Assembly (NCBI GenBank): GCA_934292805.1
Contig: CAKQXQ010000001.1
Coordinates: 1-64,000 of the forward strand
DNA length: 64,000 nt
Origin: an uncultured Roseburia sp.
GTDB taxonomy: Bacteria > Bacillota > Clostridia > Lachnospirales > Lachnospiraceae
Direction: 5' to 3'
Positions 1-9,119 of this stretch are shown here, piece by piece. The position numbers were made by a program, and so were the translations under genes. The notes under the pieces are model-generated. The model was not told where the DNA came from and searched no databases. It worked only from the letters and a program-made list of their open reading frames with translations. How positions within the stretch are numbered: the stretch's first letter is position 1; every line of letters begins with the position of its first letter.

Positions 1-142
1 CATCTCTCAGCCGGTGAATGTCATTCTCTTTCAGGTGTCTGTGTGTACTCCTCTTTCTCATCACCTTTTTATATCTTTTCTCATCATAAAAGCTAACGTG
101 GTATTTGTCAACTGATTTTTTATATGTGATTTTTTTACGCAT
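1..142 (-). CDS. Small basic protein, C-terminus beyond the window edge
   Basis: An open frame starts at an ATG on the minus strand at 142 and runs without a stop to the window edge, giving at least 47 residues. The visible part is very rich in Lys, Arg and His and begins MRKKITYKKSVDKYHV. Its ATG overlaps the stop of the upstream 71-residue membrane protein by 8 bases (ATGCGTAA), which suggests translational coupling. No clear Shine-Dalgarno motif precedes it. I do not recognise a family, and the function is unknown. The overlap and the uninterrupted frame are the only support that it is real. Confidence 0.45.
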   Translation of the reverse strand, partial: MRKKITYKKSVDKYHVSFYDEKRYKKVMRKRSTHRHLKENDIHRLRD

Positions 143-350
143 AGTTTTTCATCAGCGTAACAATCCCTACAACCGCAAGTACGACCAAAGCTGCATATGT
201 AAGACCACTCACAAACAATCCGATAATAATCAATGGCAAAAATACAATATTAACAATAATCTTGGTAATGCCCCATGTTGCCTTGATTGCAAAGACAAGC
301 AGTTTTCCAAAAACGCCAAACATCAGCACGATAAATAAAAATGTCAACAT
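135..350 (-). CDS. Small hydrophobic membrane protein
   Basis: A 71-residue protein, almost entirely hydrophobic, with two or three membrane segments (about residues 2-20, 26-48 and 50-66) separated by short turns containing Lys and Gly. It ends in a short polar tail. I recognise no family or catalytic motif. It lies 15 bases downstream of the TetR-type regulator gene on the same strand, so it is probably the third gene of the RND-TetR transcript, and it overlaps the next frame by 8 bases. A role in the same envelope stress or export response is only an inference from position. Confidence 0.55.
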   Translation of the reverse strand: MLTFLFIVLMFGVFGKLLVFAIKATWGITKIIVNIVFLPLIIIGLFVSGLTYAALVVLAVVGIVTLMKNYA

Positions 351-365
351 ATTTATTCCTTCTTT

Positions 366-995
366 CTATCCTAATAATTTCAACAGATTCCGATATACAT
401 ATTCTCTCAGAAAATCTGACTCCAGGTCAATTTCCAATTTTTTCTCTGCTGCGATGCGGTACATAAAATAGACGGAAAGCTGGGTTTCGACTGCTGCTCT
501 TCGCAGAAAAACATTCTCTTCCCGAACCAGACCTTCTCTGACTCCGTCTGCCACAATGCTGTCTAATATCTCATTCCTCTCCTTTTCACAGCATCTGTGC
601 CGGATCCGTTCGTATTCATCCTGCATTTTCTTCGGGATCTCGTAAGATTCCATTATAATTTTGATCAGGAAAAAAACTCCCTGTTTCTCATGCACATGTT
701 TATCTATAAAATCCATGATACTGTCGATTTTTTCATGAAAAGATTTTTCGCTTTTTGTGATCTCCTTTAGTTCTTCCACACATTTTTGCATGTGGAAAAG
801 TATTGATGAGGAAATGATCTCTTCCTTTGACGAAAAATACTCATATGCTGTCCCCTTACCGATCCCGGCACGTGTTGTAATGTCTGCAACTTTTAAAGTA
901 TTGATATCACAGCCTTCATTGATCAGATCGATCACTGCTCCATACATCGCCAGTACTTTTTGGGGCGGATTGCAGATCAGTTTTTGTTCTTCCAT
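366..995 (-). CDS. TetR/AcrR-family transcriptional regulator
   Basis: 209 residues. The N-terminal 65 residues form the TetR helix-turn-helix: an alpha-helix ending in the segment VADITTRAGIGKGTAYEYF followed by SSKEEI, the usual recognition helix and the start of helix 4. The rest is a helical ligand-binding and dimerisation domain without a known signature. The start ATG overlaps the RND transporter stop (TAATG), and a GAGGAGG ribosome binding site lies inside the end of that gene, so the two are cotranscribed and coupled. A perfect 8-bp inverted repeat in the transporter promoter (5191-5210) is the expected operator, so it is most likely an autorepressor of the exporter operon. The inducer is unknown. 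Confidence 0.9.
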   Translation of the reverse strand: MEEQKLICNPPQKVLAMYGAVIDLINEGCDINTLKVADITTRAGIGKGTAYEYFSSKEEIISSSILFHMQKCVEELKEITKSEKSFHEKIDSIMDFIDKHVHEKQGVFFLIKIIMESYEIPKKMQDEYERIRHRCCEKERNEILDSIVADGVREGLVREENVFLRRAAVETQLSVYFMYRIAAEKKLEIDLESDFLREYVYRNLLKLLG

Positions 996-3900
996 TATAA
1001 CTCCTCCTCGACCATACTCTTCTCACGGTTAAATACATCATAAATACACGGAACGACTATAAGCGTCAATAACGTTCCATATATCATACCCCCTACAGTT
1101 ACGATCGCCATTGGCTGCATCATCTCTGAGCCATTTCCAAGCCCGACTGCCATGGTTGACATGGACAGGATCGTAGTAAGTGCGGTCATAAGGATCGGGC
1201 GCATTCGCGTTTTTCCGGATTCTATGATCGCATCTTTTTTGCTCATGCCTTCCCTTCTCAGCTGATTAATAAAATCGACCATGACGATACCGTTATTAAC
1301 GATGATTCCGGCAAGCATTACAAATCCGATCATTGCCACAACGCTGATTTCGTTGCCGGTAAAGTAAAGTGCGAACAGACCGCCTGTAAATGCGAGTGGA
1401 ATCGTAAACATAATGATAAACGGCGACAACAGTGACTGGAACTGTGCTACCATGACAAGGTAAATGAAGATCACTGCCAAAAGCAGCATCAGATACAACT
1501 GATTCATCGCATCTGCGATCATTTCGTCCTCACCTGCCATCTCAATAGAATATCCTTCCGGAAGGTCAATTTTATCTAATTTCTTCTGAATCTCTTTACT
1601 GAGCAGACTGACATTATGGTCATCATCCACTCCTGCGGTCACACTGATATATCTGGTCTGTGCATCACGGTTGATCGTTCCTAATGTATAACCTTCCTCA
1701 AACTGTGTAATATCAGAAAGTGCTATTTCTGTCTCGTTTCCTTCTCTGTCTGTATAGGTAAAAGTCAGGTTTTTGATATCCTCTAACGTAACATCAGACT
1801 GCTCTTCGCTCTGTACATAAACCTGATAATCATTTACATCAGTGGAGATCGTCGTTGCAGATGTTGATGATGCCATCTCTCCATAAACAATCTGAAATAC
1901 CTGTGCAACGGTCATGCCATATTTTGCAGCTTTTTCCTTATCTACAGAAATTGTAAAGGATGGTGTCGTATTGTCAAGTCCATCATCCACATCCACGGTT
2001 CCCCCGGTGTTCTCTACTACTTTTGCAACCTCTCCTGCAAGTTCCTGCAGTTTATCGAGATTATTTCCTTTTACATTGATCGTCAGTCCACTTCCCATTA
2101 AGGATGTCATATCGGAAGCTGAAGTATCTGCTGTTACCTCGCAGTCCATGTCTTTGGTCAGGTCATCTAACTGTGCGATCACATCAGCACTGCTCACTTC
2201 AGATTCTTCATCCAGGATCATATACATGGAAATACTGTCTGTAGAACTGCTTCCCATCATGGAAAGTGCACTTCCACCTGCCATGGCACCAATGGTCTTG
2301 ATGCCATCGATCGTCAATGCTTTCTCCACGACTTCGTCTGCCATTTCTGTCAGTTCGTCAAAAGTAAGCGTCTCATCCTCTTTTGCCGAAATTGTCGCAC
2401 TGATCTGGTTTGTCTCCATATTCATATCCATGAAGGAATATCCTCTGGAAAATGCTGCCACAACACTTGTTCCAAGCAATACGATCACCGCGATAAATAC
2501 GATCGGCTTAAAATGCAGACATACATCTAAAATTTTTCCATAAGCATCTTTCACTTTATCAAAGAAATTATGCCTGATCTCTTTTGTATTTTTTAATAAT
2601 CCTGCTGCCATCATCGGTACGAAAGTCAATGCCACAAGAAGGCTGGCTGCAAGTGTAAATGCAATTGTCAGTGCAATATCAACAAATAACTGTCTTGTAA
2701 TACCCTCTGTAAAAATAATCGGTGCAAATACACAAACGGTTGTAAGTGTGGATGCTATGATTGCTCCTGTAACCTGTGAAGCACCTTCCACAGCCGCTTT
2801 TCGGATAGAATATCCTTCTCCACGCAATCGATAGATATTTTCGATCACGACGATGGAGTTATCTACAAGCATACCAATTCCAAGTGCCAGACCAGAAAGC
2901 GAAATAACATTCAACGTTATATTGGTAAAATACATCAATACGACCGCAAATACGACACTTAATGGAATGGAGCAGGCGATTACAAGCGTTGGTTTTATAT
3001 CTTTAAGGAAAATAAGCAATATAATGATCGCCAGAATTGCACCTACAATCATATTTTCCAGAACAGACTGCACGATCATCTCTATATAAATTCCCTGGTT
3101 CATAAGAATACTTAAATGAAGATCTGAATTCTCAGACTCCAGACCTTTAAACTTCTTTTGCAAGCTTTTTGTCACATCACCGGTGGAATACCCTGTCTGT
3201 TTTTCAATCGAAAGCATCACAGCCGGATTTCCATTCACTTTGGAATACGAGTCTTTGGAGCTGTCTATATATTCCACATTTGCCACGTCTGAAAGGCGGA
3301 TCGGCTCCATTCCATCCAGTCCCAGATCGATCAGTACAAGATTTAAAAGATCGTCCCTGGATGAAACCTCATCTCCGACACGGATAAGATATTTCTTTTC
3401 CCCTTCAGTTACATATCCGGCAGGCATGGAAAAATTCTGTGCTGTCAGCAGATTTTTCAAAGTATCCATTGTAAGGATCGTATTCAGATCCGCTGAATCC
3501 TCCGCCTTTTCTTTTGCTTCGTCCATCTGGGTCTGCCCCTGATCCAGCTTACTTGCCGCAACCGCAAGATCTGCATATCCTTTGCTCATCTGCATCATAC
3601 CGGATATCTGGGACTGATTCAATGCTACCATTGCGTTATCTAAAGATGTTTTTCCTTCTTCAACCTGCTTTTGTGCAGCTTCAATAGTTGCAATTCCTGC
3701 AGCAATCTGTGTTTTTGTCTCACTTAATTTTAAAACTGCTGCCGGTATATCTTTATAGGAAGTCATTGTGACACCTGCACCTGCAAATGCAGACGACTGA
3801 CTTAATACCATCGTATTGATATCATTCAGCTTTGACTGAAGCATAGCGATCTGATCTGTGATCTCGCTCTCGCTTTTATAATTGGTTCCCGCCTTGGCAT

Positions 3901-5089
3901 TCACTTCTGCAAGTACCCGCTGCTCCATATAACTTAAAAACTCTGCTTCATCCATACTGTTTACCAGATGGTCATACAGCTCACTGTCATTTTCAAATGT
4001 ATCCATCAGCATTTTAAACTGCTCTGCGTTCTCTTTCGTGATATAACCGGCATTTACCGCATAATCAAGAACGTCATTGAAATCCATCTCGGGATAGTTT
4101 TCCTGGATTCCTTTTACGATCAGAACAATCGGTTTCATTGCATAAAGCTGTCTGGCACTGTCTTTTGCCTGGCTTACCGCTTTATCAAGCTGTTTTAACC
4201 CCTCGATTCCCTTTTCAATCTGATTTGCTCCGTCATATGCCGCATTCAGTCCACTGATCGCACTGTCCATGGATGCCTGGGTTGTTTTCAGTTCTTCTAA
4301 CTGACTGGAAAGATCTTTCTCTGTATTAAAGAGCTGGATTTTATTATTAATGATCTCGTTAGATGCCAGACCAACCTGGCTTTCTAATTCCTTCTGACCT
4401 TTTTCAAGCTCTTTCTTTCCATTTTCAATCTGGGAAGACGCTTTATCTAATTCTGCCTGGGCATCCGTAAACTTCTCATCGATCTTTGCTAAAATCTTTT
4501 CATTTAATGCATCAATCTTATCCTGATCCAATGTCACCTGAAGATCGGTATCCAAAACTCCTGTTGCTGTAACTGACGCAACTCCTTCGATACTTTCTAA
4601 TAACGGAAGCAGTTCATTATCTACATAGTTTGAGATTTCTGCCTGATCCATTCCATCCACATCTGCTGATGCGATCATAATCGGCATCATATCCGGATCG
4701 ATCTGCATAATGATCGGAGAACCTGCCGTATCCGGGAACTTATCTGCAAGCTGGTCTAACTGCTGCTGGATTTCAATCATGGCAGAATCCATATTCGTAC
4801 TCTGTTCATATTCCAGTACTACCATGGAATAATTGTCATATGACATAGAGCTCACATTACTGATATTGGAAGTCGTCGCCATCGACGCTTCGATTGGAGA
4901 CGTCACATCTTTCTCCACTTCCTCCGGGCTTGCACCCACATCCGTTGTTACTACGATCACATATGGCAGATTCATAGCCGGCAAAAGATCTGTCGTCATT
5001 CTTGTCAGTGATACCACTCCAAGAACAATGACAAGAACGACAACTACCAGCACTGTATACGGACGCTTTACACTATATTTTGAAATCAC
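995..5089 (-). CDS. RND-superfamily efflux permease with a large helical insertion
   Basis: 1364 residues, clearly of the AcrB/HAE1 type. It has an N-terminal membrane segment (about 11-30), the periplasmic-type PN/PC pore domains, a central bundle of membrane helices and a second copy of the whole arrangement. It ends in the typical helices with PILMTALTTILSM and a conserved MIYGTLLTLIVVP-type segment. Proton-driven export is the family role. The protein is longer than usual RND permeases (about 1050) because roughly residues 200-535 are a charged, heptad-rich coiled-coil region placed inside the first pore domain, between the segments DQDKIDALNEK and LTMDTLKNLLTAQN. No membrane-fusion or outer-membrane partner gene is adjacent. 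The gene is cotranscribed with its TetR regulator. Confidence 0.93.
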   Translation of the reverse strand: MISKYSVKRPYTVLVVVVLVIVLGVVSLTRMTTDLLPAMNLPYVIVVTTDVGASPEEVEKDVTSPIEASMATTSNISNVSSMSYDNYSMVVLEYEQSTNMDSAMIEIQQQLDQLADKFPDTAGSPIIMQIDPDMMPIMIASADVDGMDQAEISNYVDNELLPLLESIEGVASVTATGVLDTDLQVTLDQDKIDALNEKILAKIDEKFTDAQAELDKASSQIENGKKELEKGQKELESQVGLASNEIINNKIQLFNTEKDLSSQLEELKTTQASMDSAISGLNAAYDGANQIEKGIEGLKQLDKAVSQAKDSARQLYAMKPIVLIVKGIQENYPEMDFNDVLDYAVNAGYITKENAEQFKMLMDTFENDSELYDHLVNSMDEAEFLSYMEQRVLAEVNAKAGTNYKSESEITDQIAMLQSKLNDINTMVLSQSSAFAGAGVTMTSYKDIPAAVLKLSETKTQIAAGIATIEAAQKQVEEGKTSLDNAMVALNQSQISGMMQMSKGYADLAVAASKLDQGQTQMDEAKEKAEDSADLNTILTMDTLKNLLTAQNFSMPAGYVTEGEKKYLIRVGDEVSSRDDLLNLVLIDLGLDGMEPIRLSDVANVEYIDSSKDSYSKVNGNPAVMLSIEKQTGYSTGDVTKSLQKKFKGLESENSDLHLSILMNQGIYIEMIVQSVLENMIVGAILAIIILLIFLKDIKPTLVIACSIPLSVVFAVVLMYFTNITLNVISLSGLALGIGMLVDNSIVVIENIYRLRGEGYSIRKAAVEGASQVTGAIIASTLTTVCVFAPIIFTEGITRQLFVDIALTIAFTLAASLLVALTFVPMMAAGLLKNTKEIRHNFFDKVKDAYGKILDVCLHFKPIVFIAVIVLLGTSVVAAFSRGYSFMDMNMETNQISATISAKEDETLTFDELTEMADEVVEKALTIDGIKTIGAMAGGSALSMMGSSSTDSISMYMILDEESEVSSADVIAQLDDLTKDMDCEVTADTSASDMTSLMGSGLTINVKGNNLDKLQELAGEVAKVVENTGGTVDVDDGLDNTTPSFTISVDKEKAAKYGMTVAQVFQIVYGEMASSTSATTISTDVNDYQVYVQSEEQSDVTLEDIKNLTFTYTDREGNETEIALSDITQFEEGYTLGTINRDAQTRYISVTAGVDDDHNVSLLSKEIQKKLDKIDLPEGYSIEMAGEDEMIADAMNQLYLMLLLAVIFIYLVMVAQFQSLLSPFIIMFTIPLAFTGGLFALYFTGNEISVVAMIGFVMLAGIIVNNGIVMVDFINQLRREGMSKKDAIIESGKTRMRPILMTALTTILSMSTMAVGLGNGSEMMQPMAIVTVGGMIYGTLLTLIVVPCIYDVFNREKSMVEEEL

Positions 5090-5117
5090 ACTTATACCCC
5101 CCTGATTTTTCTATAAA

Positions 5118-5179
5118 GATTCAGGCGTCAAAAGATCTGCTAATAAACGTTATGAAACAGACCTTTTAGCATACGAATC
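5118..5179. repeat. Dispersed palindromic repeat, copy A (degenerate)
   Basis: Imperfect inverted repeat. The left arm GATTCAGGCGTCAAAAGATC and the right arm (reverse complement GATTCGTATGCTAAAAGGTC) are divergent relatives of the GATTCAGGTGTCAAAAGGTC arm seen at five other places in this window. The middle (CTGCTAATAAACGTTATGAAACAG) is closest to the right half of copy D. It lies in the 5' leader of the RND transporter gene, between the promoter and the start codon, and about 110 bases before the duplicated Rpn unit. No clear flanking direct repeat remains, which fits an old copy. Confidence 0.6.
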
Positions 5180-5181
5180 TT

Positions 5182-5210
5182 ATTATACAAAACCGACCAG
5201 TCGGTCGGTT
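5182..5210 (-). promoter_or_regulatory. Promoter with TetR-type operator for the RND-TetR operon
   Basis: A perfect inverted repeat AACCGACC-AGTC-GGTCGGTT lies at 5191-5210. On the minus strand a consensus TATAAT (-10) occupies 5182-5187, so the palindrome sits directly upstream of the -10 and covers the spacer and -35 region; the -35 itself is weak. This is the layout of a TetR-family repressor blocking RNA polymerase. The half-site sequence resembles operators known for TetR regulators of multidrug pumps. The downstream genes are the RND permease and a TetR regulator, which makes autoregulation the simplest reading. Confidence 0.8.
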
Positions 5211-5289
5211 GATATCAGTTTACTCCATTCAGGTCAAAAATCAATCTTTCTACTGAAATTTTTATATTTTTTTAATATAATTATTTTAT

Positions 5290-6317
5290 CTCTAAAGTTT
5301 TCATTAAATAACCAGTGATACTCTGTACAATATAACTTTTCTGTGGTAGTCTATGTTTACGCAGTCTATTACAGTTGTCTTGTAATTATATTTTTATTTC
5401 ATTTCTCAACTGCGTTTTCTTAAGGATCTGGCACTTCGCCATGTTTTTCAGAAACACTTTACTAATTCCATATCTGCAAAGGAGGACAAATGATTCCTGA
5501 CCATTCTTTTGAAACTGCCACCGGCAGTATTGACTATCCTTTTACGAACGACTATATGTTCCGGGCTATTTTACAGAAAGACAAGCAGGTTTTAAAAGCT
5601 CTTGTCAGTGCACTTCTTCATCTCGAGAAGGACTCTGTAAAAGAAGTTACCATCACAAATCCTATCGAACTGGGTGCTGCTATCTCGGATAAGGATTTTA
5701 TTCTTGACATCCGTATCGACCTTGATGGTGAGAAGCTTATTGATCTTGAAATGCAAGTTACAAATCAGTATAACTGGCCGGAACGTTCAATCAGTTATGC
5801 TGCACGAAGCTTCGATCATTTAAATTCCGGGCAGGATTACTCTGAAGTACTTACTGTTCACAGCATCGGCTTTTTAAATTATACGCTCTTTCCGGAAGCA
5901 CCTGAGTTTTTCGCTACATATGAACTACGCAACAGAAAAACGGGAAAACTTTACAGTAGTAAATTTTCAATCCATGTGCTAGACTTAACTAAGATAGATC
6001 TTGCCACCAAGGAAGATAAAAAGTTTGGCATTGACCGCTGGGCAAGACTGTTCATGGCTAAGACATGGGAGGAATTACGTATGGTTGCAAAGAATAATCC
6101 AGACTTACTGCAAGCTTCTAATGAACTTTATACAATAAATAAAGATGATCTCATCCGTCAGCAGGCCAGAGCCCGTGCAGATGCCGAATTCTGGGAGCGG
6201 AACCGTAATGCCCGGATAAAAAAACTGGAAGAAGCTCTGATTGAAAAAGACAATTCTATTGCAGAAAAGGATTCTGAGATACACAAGCTCAAAGAAGAAC
6301 TTGCTAAGCTCAAACAA
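5290..6317 (+). repeat. Rpn direct repeat, unit 1
   Basis: About 1 kb that is repeated at 40812-41866 in the same orientation. The homology begins near TCTAAAGTTTT, about 200 bases before the Rpn gene, and stops at the end of the gene (CAAACAAAATT). The distal leader (5290-5400) differs at many positions. The last ~85 bases before the gene are identical, and the coding part differs only by a couple of silent changes and one 21-base length difference. The unit carries the leader, a strong AAAGGAGG ribosome binding site and the nuclease gene. Confidence 0.9.
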
Positions 6318-6329
6318 AATTCCAGATAA
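5490..6329 (+). CDS. Rpn-family PD-(D/E)XK nuclease / putative transposase, copy 1
   Basis: 279 residues. The N-terminal half matches the Rpn (recombination-promoting nuclease) group of the PD-(D/E)XK fold: residues 12-25 contain DYPFTNDYMF, then LDIRIDLDGEKLIDLEMQV carries the probable catalytic Asp73, Glu87 and Gln89. The C-terminal third (about 215-277) is a Lys/Glu-rich coiled coil with short heptad repeats (EKDNSIA, EKDSEIH). Rpn proteins are DNA endonucleases linked to recombination and, by later work, to phage defence. It stands alone on the plus strand, with the ribosome binding site AAAGGAGG 7 bases before the ATG, and faces an aminotransferase gene across a shared terminator. A near-identical copy lies at 41013. 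Actual transposition is not shown. Confidence 0.85.
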   Translation: MIPDHSFETATGSIDYPFTNDYMFRAILQKDKQVLKALVSALLHLEKDSVKEVTITNPIELGAAISDKDFILDIRIDLDGEKLIDLEMQVTNQYNWPERSISYAARSFDHLNSGQDYSEVLTVHSIGFLNYTLFPEAPEFFATYELRNRKTGKLYSSKFSIHVLDLTKIDLATKEDKKFGIDRWARLFMAKTWEELRMVAKNNPDLLQASNELYTINKDDLIRQQARARADAEFWERNRNARIKKLEEALIEKDNSIAEKDSEIHKLKEELAKLKQNSR

Positions 6330-6344
6330 TATTCATGAGATAAA

Positions 6345-6405
6345 AAAACCAGCTCATCCGGAAGTTGACCATTGTGGTGTGATTTCCGGAAGCTGGTTTT
6401 TATTT
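6345..6405. terminator. Bidirectional intrinsic terminator between Rpn copy 1 and the aminotransferase
   Basis: Long hairpin: AAAACCAGCT and TCCGGAA on the left pair with TTCCGGA and AGCTGGTTTT on the right, with a two-base bulge. The plus strand continues in TTTTTATTTTTC and the minus strand in TTTTTTTATC. Convergent genes on both sides make it suited to stop both transcripts. Confidence 0.85.
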
Positions 6406-6411
6406 TTCTTT

Positions 6412-7698
6412 TTATTTTTCTTCTAAAATTTTATCAATGCTTGCAAGTTTTACGCATACCACAAAAATCTGTGTAGCTGTTGAAAGATCCTCAAGACTTG
6501 GGTAAGATGGTGCAATTCTGATAACAGAATCATGTGGATCCTTTCCATATGGGAATGGTGCTCCTGCAGGTGTCATGACAACACCGGCTTTTTTCGCCTT
6601 AGCAACAACGGCTTTCGCACATCCATCCAGTGTTTCATATGTGATGAAATATCCACCCTTAGGGCTATACCATTTTCCAACACCAAGATCCTTTAATTCA
6701 CTTTCAAACGTATCTAAGATCATCTCAAACTTTGGACGAAGGGAATCCGCATGCTTACGCATATGCTCTGTGATACCATGAATATCTTTGAAGTAGCGGA
6801 CATGACGAAGCTGGTTTACTTTATCATGACCAATTGTCTGGATCTTTAACTGTTTCTTAATATCTTCCAGATTGTTGGCTGATGTTGCGATAGCAGCCAC
6901 ACCTGAACCTGGGAAGCTGATCTTACTTGTAGAACAGAATTTGTAAACCATATCCGGATTTCCTGCTCTCTTACACTCTTTTAAGATTTCGATCAGATGA
7001 TCCTGATTGATATCATACAGATGATGTACACAGTAAGCATTATCCCAGTAAATACGGAAATCTTTTGCTGCAGGTTTTAATCTTGCAAAACGACGTACTG
7101 TTTCATCTGAATATGTAATTCCCTGTGGGTTAGAGTATTTCGGTACACACCAGATACCTTTGATCGCTTCATCTTTACTTACAAGTTCCTCTACCATGTC
7201 CATATCCGGACCAGTGGAAAGCATTGGTACATTGATCATCTCAATCCCAAAATATTCTGTGATTGCAAAATGTCTGTCATATCCAGGAACCGGACATAAA
7301 AATTTAACTTTATCTAATTTGCACCATGGAGTATTTCCCATAACACCATGTGTCATGGATCGTGAGATTGTGTCATACATAATATTCAGGCTGGAATTAC
7401 CATAGATAATAATATTATCAGGATTACACTCGATCATATCGCCAAGCAGTACTTTTGCTTCCTGAATACCATCTAATACACCGTAATTTCTGCAGTCTGT
7501 GCCATCTTCACAGGTCAGATCCACATCTGAGGTCAGAACATTCATCATTCCCATAGAAAGATCTAACTGTTCCTGGGAAGGTTTTCCTCTGGACATATCA
7601 AGCTTTAATCCTCTGTGCTGAAATTTCTTATATTCTGCTTCCAGACTTTCTTTCTCTTTGAGTAATTCTTCTTTTGTCATCTCCATGTAAGACTTCAT
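6412..7698 (-). CDS. PLP-dependent aminotransferase, AspT-like (subgroup If)
   Basis: 428 residues of the fold-type I aminotransferase superfamily. The arrangement fits the aspartate aminotransferase subgroup represented by PF12897: GNSSLNIMYD near 101-110 in the cofactor phosphate region, PKYSNPQGITYSDE at 187-199, DNAYCVHHLY at 219-228, and the Schiff-base lysine in CSTSKISFPGSG (Lys259). Expected reaction: reversible transfer of an amino group between aspartate or a related amino acid and a 2-oxo acid. It is a single-gene unit with an AGGAGGATAA ribosome binding site, ending at a bidirectional terminator. Substrate preference is not certain from sequence. Confidence 0.88.
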   Translation of the reverse strand: MKSYMEMTKEELLKEKESLEAEYKKFQHRGLKLDMSRGKPSQEQLDLSMGMMNVLTSDVDLTCEDGTDCRNYGVLDGIQEAKVLLGDMIECNPDNIIIYGNSSLNIMYDTISRSMTHGVMGNTPWCKLDKVKFLCPVPGYDRHFAITEYFGIEMINVPMLSTGPDMDMVEELVSKDEAIKGIWCVPKYSNPQGITYSDETVRRFARLKPAAKDFRIYWDNAYCVHHLYDINQDHLIEILKECKRAGNPDMVYKFCSTSKISFPGSGVAAIATSANNLEDIKKQLKIQTIGHDKVNQLRHVRYFKDIHGITEHMRKHADSLRPKFEMILDTFESELKDLGVGKWYSPKGGYFITYETLDGCAKAVVAKAKKAGVVMTPAGAPFPYGKDPHDSVIRIAPSYPSLEDLSTATQIFVVCVKLASIDKILEEK

Positions 7699-7778
7699 CT
7701 CTTATTATCCTCCTGATTTTTATAATATTATGACCACCCTGTTTGCCGGTCATATTTTCAAGTTACTTTCCATTCTCC

Positions 7779-9119
7779 CTATTTTTCTTCAGACGTTCCC
7801 TTAATCCGCTCAAAATAAGCTCTGATGTTCTTCTCGTATCCGTTCTCGCTTGGAACATAAAACTTCTTATCCGTAAGTCCATCCGGCAGATACTGCTGTC
7901 TGACATAGTGATTCGGATATTCATGGGCATACTTATAACCAACACCATGTCCCAGTTTTCCGGATGATTTATAATGTGCATCCTGTAAATGAACCGGAAT
8001 CGGAGCCGTCTTTGTGTTTTTCACAACATCCATTGCATCAAAAATCGCATTGACTGCTGAATTACTCTTTGGTGCACTCGCTACATAAGTAACTGCCTGG
8101 GACAGGATGATCTGTGCTTCCGGCATTCCGATCCGCTCGATTGCCTGTGCTGCACTGGTAGCTACAACTAAGGCCATCGGATCTGCATTGCTGACATCCT
8201 CTGCCGCACAGATCATGATCCTTCGTGCAATAAATTTAATATCTTCCCCTGCATACAGCATTCTGGCAAGATAGTACACTGCCGCATCCGGATCGGATCC
8301 TCTCATGCTCTTAATAAATGCAGAAACTGTATCATAATGATTGTCGCCGGTCTTATCGTATCTTACTACACGTTTCTGGATGCATTCGCTTGCCACATCA
8401 AGTGTAATATGGATCTTCCCATCTTCACTCCGCTCTGTGGTAAGAATGCCAAGTTCGATCGCAGTAAGTGCTGCTCTTGCATCTCCGTTCGCCATATCTG
8501 CCAGGAAATCAAGTGCCTCATCATCAATTACAGCTTCATATGCACCCATTCCTTTTTCCCTGTCATTTACTGCACGATGGATCAGTACTTTAATATCCTC
8601 CGTGCTTAAATTTTTCAGTTCAAAAATAATGGAACGGGATAATAACGCACCATTCACCTCAAAATAAGGATTCTCTGTTGTTGCTCCGATCAATATTACC
8701 GTACCGTCTTCCACGAACGGAAGCAGATAATCCTGCTGTCCCTTGTTAAACCGGTGGATCTCATCGATAAAAAGAATCGTTTTCTTCCCATACATTCCCT
8801 GATTATTCTTTGCTTTCCCAACAACCTCTTCCATATCCTTTTTGCCGGCAGAAGTTGCATTGATCTGTAAGAATTCAGCACTCGTTGTATTGGCGATCAC
8901 CTTTGCAAGTGTTGTCTTGCCGGTTCCCGGTGGTCCGTATAAAATAATGGAGCTTAATTTGTCAGCCTTGATCGCACGGTAAAGTAATTTGTCTTTCCCT
9001 ATTATGTGCTGTTGTCCGACCATCTCATCTAACGTTGTTGGCCGAAGTCTTGAAGCTAACGGCGATTCCTTCTCTTTATTCTGCTCTCTCATATAATCAA
9101 ATAAATCCATAAAAAGCAC
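7779..9119 (-). CDS. rarA: Replication-associated recombination protein A (RarA/MgsA)
   Basis: 446 residues, the usual length. Walker A GPPGTGKT at 62-69 and Walker B ILFIDEIHRF at about 115-124 mark the AAA+ ATPase core. The arginine-finger region (GATTENPYFEVNGALLSRS) and the C-terminal tetramerisation part (residues 270-430, with GVGYKYAHEYPNHYV) are all present. RarA acts at stalled or collapsed replication forks. The gene is a single unit with no obvious cotranscribed partner. A short non-coding stretch separates it from the upstream deacetylase gene. Confidence 0.95.
   Translation of the reverse strand: MLFMDLFDYMREQNKEKESPLASRLRPTTLDEMVGQQHIIGKDKLLYRAIKADKLSSIILYGPPGTGKTTLAKVIANTTSAEFLQINATSAGKKDMEEVVGKAKNNQGMYGKKTILFIDEIHRFNKGQQDYLLPFVEDGTVILIGATTENPYFEVNGALLSRSIIFELKNLSTEDIKVLIHRAVNDREKGMGAYEAVIDDEALDFLADMANGDARAALTAIELGILTTERSEDGKIHITLDVASECIQKRVVRYDKTGDNHYDTVSAFIKSMRGSDPDAAVYYLARMLYAGEDIKFIARRIMICAAEDVSNADPMALVVATSAAQAIERIGMPEAQIILSQAVTYVASAPKSNSAVNAIFDAMDVVKNTKTAPIPVHLQDAHYKSSGKLGHGVGYKYAHEYPNHYVRQQYLPDGLTDKKFYVPSENGYEKNIRAYFERIKGTSEEK

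Noticed and set aside
1914..2543. 209-residue plus-strand open frame inside the RND transporter gene
   Set aside because: Fully antisense to a well-conserved gene; composition is Ser/Thr-rich without any domain.
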